From: Planctomycetaceae bacterium
Lineage (GTDB): Bacteria; Planctomycetota; Planctomycetia; Planctomycetales; Planctomycetaceae
DNA length: 11,088 nt
Reading direction: 5' to 3'
Assembly (NCBI GenBank): GCA_003445035.1
Contig: DLVV01000123.1
Location: 1 to 11,088, forward strand
The notes under the pieces were generated by a model, which saw nothing but the letters and a program-made list of their open reading frames with translations, searched no databases and was not told where the DNA came from. The translations under genes and the position numbers were made by a program. This document shows positions 6,469-11,088 of the stretch, piece after piece. Position 1 is the stretch's first letter. Each line of letters starts with the position of its first letter.

Positions 6469-8853
6469 TCATACCAGCCGGGATTGTCTCCGCCAGAGCC
6501 ACTCGAGTGTCAGCGCCGTGGCGAAGGCCAGCAGCAATTCCCAGCGGTTCCAGAGCCGGATCGGCGAGTCGACTGCCAACGGGACCGGATCCCCGGCAGG
6601 CAATAATTGGTCGATCCGCCCGGCGTCTTCGACGGCCAGGGCCAGTCCGTGTGTCTCACGAGCCGCTTGTTGCAGGCTTCCGATGTCCACGGCCCGCTGT
6701 CGGAACTCACGGTCCGCAGCCACCACTCGGTAGTCGGCGGCTGGTGGGGCTTGTTGAAAGCCGGGCGAGCGGACCCACGCGTGGTAGCTGCCGGGGTCCG
6801 AATTGGTCACGGTTGCGGTGAACAGTCCGACATTGCCCTGGACCGGTTCGAGCGTGATGTCGCGGGCGGATCCCGATCTCCGCTCGACGCGGACCACCGG
6901 CGGCCGATCAGCCGCCGGCACGTCAGTCGTCGAAAAGAACCTCAGTCTCAACGTCGTCGGGTCTCCGGGAGTGTATTCGGTGCGATCGGTGACCAGTTCG
7001 GCCGTTCGGGTCTGCCCCAGGAGTCGGGCACGTCCGAGCAGTCTCACCGCCTGCAGCCAGTACCGCTCGTAAAGTGATCGTCCCGCTCGTAGCCTCCACC
7101 GCCAGAGCTCGTCGGTGGCATGGAACAACACGCTGCCGGCTCCGTAACGCTGAAGCAGCACCACCGGCCGGGTTTGGTCCTCGGACGTGGGGCCGCTGCA
7201 TTCCAGCAGCACGACGGCTCCCGGTTTGGTTCGTGGAATTTCGAGTAACCAATGAAACGGCGGCAGGCCATTTACCTGGACGGTGATGTCATCGGTGTCG
7301 GCCCGCGAGCCGAACAGGGATGTCGATTCCAGTCCGGCTGTTGTCAGCCGTCCCTGCCAGGGGCCCAGCGTTTCTGCAGGATCGGGGACCCGCAGGGTCG
7401 CCAGGTCAACTGGGACCAGGTCCTCCAGGGGCGTGTTGCGGTACGCGGTCGGGTTATGGGTTGTCCCGGCGACCAGGATCAATCCCCCCCGTGCGGTGCG
7501 GACAAAGTCCCGGAGGTTCTCCTGGATTCCGGTGCTGAGAAGTCCGGGGTCGATGTCTCCGATAATCACAACGTCGTATTCGAACAACTCGTCCCGGTCG
7601 ACCGGGAAGTACTCGCGGGTGGATTGGTTGTCGCGGACCAATTCGGGGTCGGCGTCCTGCAGCACGCTGGTCAGGTCAATTCCCGGGTCACGAGCCAGCA
7701 GGTGCTTGACGTAACGGAATTCCCAGCGTGGCGTACCATCGGCCAACAGGACCCGGATCTGCTGTTGACGGACGCGGACCAGTCGGACGTGCTTGTTGTT
7801 GTTCCGATCGGTCTCGGTGTCCAGGGGCACCGCCTCGATTGTCAGCACGTGGTCCCCTTCGGTCCTGGGCACCCAGCTGAGTTCGACCGACTGGCGATGG
7901 CCATCATCTTCCAGCGTCACCGACTGCTCGGCCACCGGTTGGCTGTCGTCGCCAAGTTGAAGCCTGACGGTGGCGCGTTGTCCGACGAGTCCGTAGGACT
8001 GCAGGTCGACGCGAACCACGATCGGGTTGTCGACCAGGGCGATGTCGTCGAGTTGTGGTTCGAGCAGGTGCAGGTCCCGAGCGGGCAGCCGGCTGCCGGT
8101 GGCGACGGTCACCAGCGGGACCAGTTGACGTCGTGCGGCCGTCGTGACTGCGGCAAGACCGTCGGCGGCGGAGGTGCTGGTGATTCCGTCGGTCAACAAC
8201 ACGATCGCCGCCGGAGGTTCGCCTCGGAATTCTTCGAGGACCTGGCGAACGGCCGGTCCCGGACGGGTTTCGTTTCCGACGGCGGTGAGTTGTTCGATTC
8301 TCCTGGCCAGACGCTCGGCGGTGTCATCTGGCGATCCCAGTGTGCGGGCCTGGGCGTCAAATGCGTAGAGCCGAACCTGGAAGCGTTTTGAGATCCGCTG
8401 GATCAGCAGCCCATCGCCATCGGCCAGGAGGCTCTTGACCAGGTTGAGTCGGCTCGGACGGCGGCGGCCCGCCAGCCGTGTGATCCGCAGCTCGTGTTCG
8501 GGGTCGGCGTAACGGTCCTCGAGACTCATGCTGGCGGAGGTGTCGACCAAAATGGCCACCACCGGTCGGCCGGTTCGCTGGATCAGGATCGCGGCGTTTG
8601 TCAGGCACAGCAGCACACAACCGGTGGCCAACAATCTCACGCCGATCAGCCCCAGTCGGGTTCGGATCGGCAACCGGCTGGTGTCGCGAAGATAAACCCA
8701 GACGATGGCTGCGAGCAGGCACCCGCCCACGACCGCTACGGCGGCCGTGGGCCACGAACCGGGCCAGGGTGGTTCGTAGGACCACCGCCAACGTGTTTCC
8801 TGCCCGGGCACCCCCGGTGGAACGCCCAGGTACCATTCGAAGAAGTGCTTCAT
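6469..8853 (-). CDS. VWA-domain membrane protein with glutamine-amidotransferase-like domain
   Basis: This is a 794-residue inner-membrane protein. Two hydrophobic segments (about 35-55 and 68-91) precede a von Willebrand A domain with an intact metal-ion-dependent adhesion site: DTSAS at 104-108, T196 in ETRPGPAVRQVL, and D222 in LLTDGITS. A beta-rich stretch (about 255-360) leads to a class-I-amidotransferase-like fold (about 366-465) containing RVLLADGTPRWEFRYVKHLL, YDVVIIGDIDP and GGLILVAG. The usual nucleophile-elbow cysteine is not seen there, so this domain is probably not catalytic. Another beta-rich region (about 615-690) and a final hydrophobic helix (about 771-787) follow. It is likely related to BatA-type proteins. 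The chosen ATG at 8853 has GGGAGA just upstream; a TTG at 8877 would add eight residues with no better site. It is the first gene of the minus-strand run and lies behind the TATAAT at 8898-8903. MoxR and DUF58 genes, frequent partners of such proteins, are not in the window. Confidence 0.88.
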   Translation of the reverse strand: MKHFFEWYLGVPPGVPGQETRWRWSYEPPWPGSWPTAAVAVVGGCLLAAIVWVYLRDTSRLPIRTRLGLIGVRLLATGCVLLCLTNAAILIQRTGRPVVAILVDTSASMSLEDRYADPEHELRITRLAGRRRPSRLNLVKSLLADGDGLLIQRISKRFQVRLYAFDAQARTLGSPDDTAERLARRIEQLTAVGNETRPGPAVRQVLEEFRGEPPAAIVLLTDGITSTSAADGLAAVTTAARRQLVPLVTVATGSRLPARDLHLLEPQLDDIALVDNPIVVRVDLQSYGLVGQRATVRLQLGDDSQPVAEQSVTLEDDGHRQSVELSWVPRTEGDHVLTIEAVPLDTETDRNNNKHVRLVRVRQQQIRVLLADGTPRWEFRYVKHLLARDPGIDLTSVLQDADPELVRDNQSTREYFPVDRDELFEYDVVIIGDIDPGLLSTGIQENLRDFVRTARGGLILVAGTTHNPTAYRNTPLEDLVPVDLATLRVPDPAETLGPWQGRLTTAGLESTSLFGSRADTDDITVQVNGLPPFHWLLEIPRTKPGAVVLLECSGPTSEDQTRPVVLLQRYGAGSVLFHATDELWRWRLRAGRSLYERYWLQAVRLLGRARLLGQTRTAELVTDRTEYTPGDPTTLRLRFFSTTDVPAADRPPVVRVERRSGSARDITLEPVQGNVGLFTATVTNSDPGSYHAWVRSPGFQQAPPAADYRVVAADREFRQRAVDIGSLQQAARETHGLALAVEDAGRIDQLLPAGDPVPLAVDSPIRLWNRWELLLAFATALTLEWLWRRQSRLV

Positions 8854-8856
8854 GGG

Positions 8857-8862
8857 TCTCCC
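8857..8862 (-). promoter_or_regulatory. Ribosome binding site supporting the ATG at 8853
   Basis: On the minus strand the sequence reads GGGAGACCCATG. The GGAG lies 4 nt before the ATG, which is slightly close but usable. It favours the ATG at 8853 over the in-frame TTG at 8877. Confidence 0.5.
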
Positions 8863-8883
8863 GACAGTCGGCGGCAAGGGGTT

Positions 8884-8895
8884 GCCGTCGACGGC
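8884..8895. promoter_or_regulatory. Perfect 12-bp palindrome at the predicted start of the minus-strand transcript
   Basis: GCCGTCGACGGC is its own reverse complement. It begins 2 bp downstream of the minus-strand TATAAT, so it covers the expected transcription start (about 8891). It could be an operator half-site pair or a short 5' UTR hairpin. A palindrome of this length will turn up a few times by chance in an 11-kb GC-rich window, so its position is the only real support. Confidence 0.3.
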
Positions 8896-8897
8896 CC

Positions 8898-8903
8898 ATT
8901 ATA
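8898..8903 (-). promoter_or_regulatory. -10 element (TATAAT) for the five-gene minus-strand run
   Basis: The minus strand carries an exact TATAAT in an otherwise GC-rich intergenic region. It would place the transcription start near 8891 and give a 5' leader of about 40 nt before the ATG at 8853. No good -35 is present: with a 17-nt spacer the hexamer at 8921-8926 is CCAACG, which matches TTGACA at only two positions. Either an activator compensates for the weak -35 or the box is fortuitous. Confidence 0.5.
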
Positions 8904-8918
8904 CGTCCACCCGGACGT
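8903..8918. promoter_or_regulatory. Inverted repeat in the -35/-10 spacer (possible operator)
   Basis: ACGTCC and GGACGT form perfect 6-bp arms around a 4-nt centre (ACCC). On the minus strand the repeat fills most of the spacer just upstream of the TATAAT, a typical place for a repressor site or for a regulator that acts on the spacer. No regulator gene is visible in the window, so the role is inferred from position only. Confidence 0.3.
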
Positions 8919-8940
8919 GGCGTTGGAGTCGGAATCGGTC

Positions 8941-8969
8941 TTGTCGGTTCTGGGGACCTCGACTACAGT
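8941..8969 (+). promoter_or_regulatory. Candidate sigma-70-type promoter for the plus-strand pair
   Basis: TTGTCG (8941-8946) and TACAGT (8964-8969) are separated by exactly 17 nt, and each matches its consensus at four of six positions. Transcription would start near 8976, leaving a leader of about 27 nt before the ATG at 9003. A purine-rich GGGGG about 3 nt before that ATG could serve as a weak ribosome binding site. Confidence 0.4.
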
Positions 8970-9002
8970 CCCGCCTCGCACGACCAGCTGCGAACGGGGG
9001 CC

Positions 9003-9506
9003 ATGGACTACCATCTCAAACCGGTCGGCAAGATCTGCGCGCACGGTGGCGAGCGACTCGAACCCAACACGGTTTGCGTGTCGGTGGTGGTCGAACGCGG
9101 CGGTGAACTGTTGCGGCTGGATTACTGTGAAGCCGATTGGCCGGGACCTCCGGAAGGCACGGTCGGCCAGTGGCGATGCACGGTGCCCGAACCCGTCGTG
9201 TCCTCGGTGGTGTCGATCGATCCCGACAGCCTGATGCGGTATTTCGAACGACTCGCCGACCGGCCCGATGATCCGGCCGACCCGCTCCAGCAGAAGCTCC
9301 GCTACGTGGTCGCCGTGATGCTTTGGCGAAAGCGACGATTGAAGCTGGACGGATCAAAGACGGAGGCGGATCGCGAGGTGCTGGAGTTTTCTGGCGTTCG
9401 TGGCGAGGGGCAATTCGACGTTTTGGACTGCAAGTTGGCGGACGACGAAATCGATGGGTTACAGGACCGGCTGAATGAGCAGTTGCAGCGTGAAGAGTGG
9501 AGTTAG
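9003..9506 (+). CDS. Conserved-looking hypothetical protein with multiple cysteines
   Basis: This is a 167-residue soluble protein with no signal peptide or membrane segment. The first 60 residues contain four cysteines (C12, C25, C42, C59) in a pattern of short beta-like stretches: YHLKPVGKICAHGG, NTVCVSVVVERGGELLRLDY, then PPEGTVGQWRC. This could be a zinc-ribbon-like module. I recall similar small proteins in other planctomycetes but cannot name a family. The second half is charged and probably helical (about 73-115 and 145-165), with a fifth cysteine at 143. The frame is open upstream to 8598, but that part lies largely over the divergent VWA gene and has no family-like content; the ATG at 9003 follows a plausible promoter at 8941-8969. 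It overlaps the lipoprotein gene by 32 nt, suggesting coupled translation. No function is assigned. Confidence 0.8.
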   Translation: MDYHLKPVGKICAHGGERLEPNTVCVSVVVERGGELLRLDYCEADWPGPPEGTVGQWRCTVPEPVVSSVVSIDPDSLMRYFERLADRPDDPADPLQQKLRYVVAVMLWRKRRLKLDGSKTEADREVLEFSGVRGEGQFDVLDCKLADDEIDGLQDRLNEQLQREEWS

Positions 9507-10371
9507 CCGTCGCTGGCTGTGGCTCCTGCTGAGCGTGGCGGCGATGCTGCCGACGACCGGGTGCCGCGCGCTGTGCGAACAGGTCCGTTGGTGTCCGTAT
9601 TGCCCGCCGGAGTGCCAACTGTCCGAAGACGCGACGTCCGCTGAGATCATCGCTCACATCAACGCCAACGCTGACCGGTTGTATTCGTGGAGATCCACGT
9701 CGGCGAGCATCCGGGCTCGAGCCGAGGGCGGACTGCCGGTGACGCTTTCGGCCAACATCGCCATTGCTCGCCCCCGCCAGTTCCGGCTCCGGGCCAGCCT
9801 GCTGGGGGCCAACGAGGTCGACCTCGGTTCCAATGCCGAACGATTCTGGTTCTGGATTCGCCGCAGCGAGCAGCCCCACGTGATCACCGTGGGGCACAAT
9901 GACCTGCCCAAGGTCCGCAAACAGCTCTCGCTGCCGTTCGAGCCCGACTGGCTGGTCGAGGCCCTGGGTGTGTCACCGTTGGCGGCCGGCGAATGGAGCG
10001 TCGTCAGTTCGCGGCCCTCCCAGCACCGGTTGACCCTGGTCGCCGAGCGGCGGTCGCCCCGGGGTGGCCGTGTACGTCGTCAATTGGTCGTCGACACTTG
10101 TCTCGGGGTTGTGATCGAGCAGTCGTTGTATGACGAATCCACCAGCCTGATTGCTCGGGCCACGCTCGATGATCACCGGACGGATTCCGAGACCGGGATT
10201 GTCGTGCCACGGCGGATCGAGCTCGAATGGCCCGAGGCGGAATTGTCGCTGGTGATCCGGTTGAAGGACATCGAGGTCAACCCGTCTCCGATTCCGGCTT
10301 CGACGTGGGAGGTCCCTCGAGGTCTTGGCTCGGGTCCGATCGATCTGGTGACCCGGCGGGTGCTCCGCTAG
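9475..10371 (+). CDS. Predicted lipoprotein, possibly LolA/LolB-like fold
   Basis: This gene encodes 298 residues. A basic start (SRR), a hydrophobic stretch [12 protein letters not shown] (14-25) and a lipobox-like TTGC with C30 indicate a signal peptidase II substrate; the -3 residue (T) is not canonical. A cysteine cluster follows at once (C34, C40, C43, C47, including CPYC). The mature part alternates beta-strand-like segments, for example [14 protein letters not shown] (71-84), [16 protein letters not shown] (93-108), ERFWFWIRR (122-130) and a C-terminal [20 protein letters not shown] (248-267). This is the pattern of outer-membrane lipoprotein carrier or receptor folds (LolA/LolB, DUF4292-like). 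The fold is inferred from pattern, not from a match. The ATG at 9475 lies inside the upstream gene, with AGGA about 10 nt before it; a GTG at 9490 is an alternative start. The stop overlaps the folD stop in CTAG. Confidence 0.8.
   Translation: MSSCSVKSGVSRRWLWLLLSVAAMLPTTGCRALCEQVRWCPYCPPECQLSEDATSAEIIAHINANADRLYSWRSTSASIRARAEGGLPVTLSANIAIARPRQFRLRASLLGANEVDLGSNAERFWFWIRRSEQPHVITVGHNDLPKVRKQLSLPFEPDWLVEALGVSPLAAGEWSVVSSRPSQHRLTLVAERRSPRGGRVRRQLVVDTCLGVVIEQSLYDESTSLIARATLDDHRTDSETGIVVPRRIELEWPEAELSLVIRLKDIEVNPSPIPASTWEVPRGLGSGPIDLVTRRVLR
10368..10371. other. CTAG shared by two convergent stop codons
   Basis: The plus-strand lipoprotein gene ends with TAG at 10369-10371 and the minus-strand folD ends with TAG at 10370-10368. 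Both stops use the same 4-bp palindrome CTAG, so there is no intergenic DNA here for a conventional terminator. No GC-rich stem followed by a T-run is evident on either side. Confidence 0.85.
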
Positions 10372-11088
10372 TCGGACACGTTGGCGTGAAGGCCCCGGGC
10401 AGCGGCCAGTGTGTTCTTCAGCAGCATGGCGATCGTCATCGGTCCGACTCCACCGGGGACAGGAGTGATGGCCCCGGCGATTTCCGACACCGGGTCGAAG
10501 TCCACGTCGCCGACGAGCTTGTCGTCGACTCGATTGATCCCCACATCGATCACCACCGCACCCGGCTTGACCATCTCCGCGGTAACGAAATTCGGGCGTC
10601 CGATTGCCGCCACGAGGATATCGGCGGTCGCGGCGATGTCGGCCAGGTTGCGGGTGCGGCTGTGGCAGAACGTCACCGTCGCGTTGGCTCCGTCGGCCTT
10701 CTGGACCATCAGCAGTCCCATCGGCTTGCCGACGATATCGCTGCGGCCGAGCACCACGAGGTGGGCCCCGGAGGTTTCGACACCGGTGCGGACCAGCAGC
10801 TGTTGGATTCCGTGGGGAGTGCAGGGCAGGAAACGGGGGCGGCCCTGGGCGATGAGGCCGACATTTTCCGGGTGGAAGCCGTCGACGTCTTTGTCGGGCG
10901 AGACCGCGTCGAGAACGGCCTGCTCACGGATCTGTTCCGGCAGCGGGAGTTGACAGAGGATACCGTGGATGTCGGCGTCTGTGTTGAGCTGGCCGACCAG
11001 GTCGAGCAACTGGTCCTGGGACGTGTCGGCGTCGAGCCGGTGCAGGGTGCTCACTATGCCGGTTTTTTCGCAGGCCCGCTGCTTGTTG
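10368..11088 (-). CDS. folD: Bifunctional methylenetetrahydrofolate dehydrogenase/cyclohydrolase FolD (5' end outside window)
   Basis: FolD oxidises 5,10-methylene-THF with NAD(P)+ and hydrolyses the product to 10-formyl-THF, supplying one-carbon units to purine and fMet-tRNA synthesis in the cytoplasm. The visible 239 residues lack roughly the first 50 of a typical enzyme of about 290. The frame is open to the window edge and begins within the family motif [11 protein letters not shown], whose lysine (codon 11084-11082) corresponds to the catalytic Lys of E. coli FolD (K54). Further motifs are [26 protein letters not shown], the dinucleotide-binding [24 protein letters not shown] and the C-terminal [20 protein letters not shown] at 11054 could be mistaken for the start, but it lies inside the conserved domain, so the true start is upstream of the window. 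It converges on the lipoprotein gene, and the two stops share CTAG. Confidence 0.96.
   Translation of the reverse strand, partial: NKQRACEKTGIVSTLHRLDADTSQDQLLDLVGQLNTDADIHGILCQLPLPEQIREQAVLDAVSPDKDVDGFHPENVGLIAQGRPRFLPCTPHGIQQLLVRTGVETSGAHLVVLGRSDIVGKPMGLLMVQKADGANATVTFCHSRTRNLADIAATADILVAAIGRPNFVTAEMVKPGAVVIDVGINRVDDKLVGDVDFDPVSEIAGAITPVPGGVGPMTIAMLLKNTLAAARGLHANVSD

Larger units (their letters stand above)
8854..9002. other. Divergent intergenic region between the minus- and plus-strand transcription units
   Basis: This 149-bp stretch is the only sizeable non-coding DNA in the window. It holds a minus-strand TATAAT, a plausible plus-strand promoter, a 12-bp palindrome and a 16-bp inverted repeat. 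All other gaps are 44 nt or shorter, so it is the most likely place for transcriptional control of both flanking units. Confidence 0.75.

Noticed and set aside
5067..8391. Long plus-strand open frames at 5067-6050 and 7252-8391
   Set aside because: They are antisense to the coiled-coil and VWA genes. Their composition (Gly, Val, Arg, Gln rich) is what reverse-strand reading of those genes would give, and no start signals support them.
8598..9002. In-frame upstream extension of the 167-residue hypothetical protein
   Set aside because: It overlaps the start of the divergent VWA gene and its candidate promoter region, and encodes an Arg-rich stretch without family character.
11052..11054. GTG as the start of folD
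   Set aside because: The frame continues upstream into [11 protein letters not shown], which belongs to the conserved FolD domain and includes the catalytic lysine; the gene is simply cut by the window edge.
1..11088. CRISPR array, tRNA/rRNA gene, insertion sequence, prophage, defence system or riboswitch
   Set aside because: No spaced repeats, cloverleaf, transposase, integrase, terminal inverted repeats or long structured leader was seen. Almost the whole window is accounted for by the eight coding genes.

Overview
The window reads as ordinary chromosomal DNA of a planctomycete (Planctomycetota). It is GC-rich and densely packed. It carries a PVC-type 'membrane-bound dehydrogenase' beta-propeller protein, and a giant membrane-anchored coiled-coil protein next to a von Willebrand factor A (VWA)/glutamine-amidotransferase-like membrane protein, a pairing I associate with that phylum. 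No lineage marker such as rRNA is present, so the assignment rests on protein families recalled from memory.

Layout. Positions 8853 down to 1 hold five genes on the minus strand in one tight run. In order of transcription they are a VWA/GATase-like membrane protein (8853-6469), a 1214-residue DUF4175-like membrane protein (6431-2787), an RluB-type 23S rRNA pseudouridine synthase (2790-1945), PyrK, the electron-transfer subunit of dihydroorotate dehydrogenase (1900-1007), and a secreted PVC-type dehydrogenase-like protein (1013-1, cut by the window edge). Junctions are a 37-nt gap, a 4-nt ATGA overlap, a 44-nt gap and a 7-nt overlap, so a single transcript is likely. A 149-bp divergent region (8854-9002) separates this run from a two-gene plus-strand unit: a 167-residue hypothetical protein with several cysteines (9003-9506) and, overlapping it by 32 nt, a predicted lipoprotein with a possible LolA/LolB-like fold (9475-10371). 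folD, on the minus strand and cut at its 5' end by the window edge, closes the window. Its stop codon shares the palindrome CTAG with the stop of the lipoprotein gene.

How the genes fit together. The first two minus-strand genes look like envelope partners. One has a VWA domain with an intact metal site and a probably inactive amidotransferase-like domain; the other has Ig-like regions, a very long helical region and a short conserved-looking C-terminal motif. The remaining genes of the run are housekeeping (rRNA modification, pyrimidine synthesis) or a secreted beta-propeller, so co-transcription need not mean one pathway. The divergent region has a perfect TATAAT on the minus strand flanked by two perfect inverted repeats, and a plausible promoter on the plus strand.

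No tRNA, rRNA, CRISPR array, insertion sequence, attachment site, riboswitch or convincing intrinsic terminator was found. The most interesting material is the VWA/coiled-coil pair and the divergent control region. I see no clear evidence of a new defence or mobile system.
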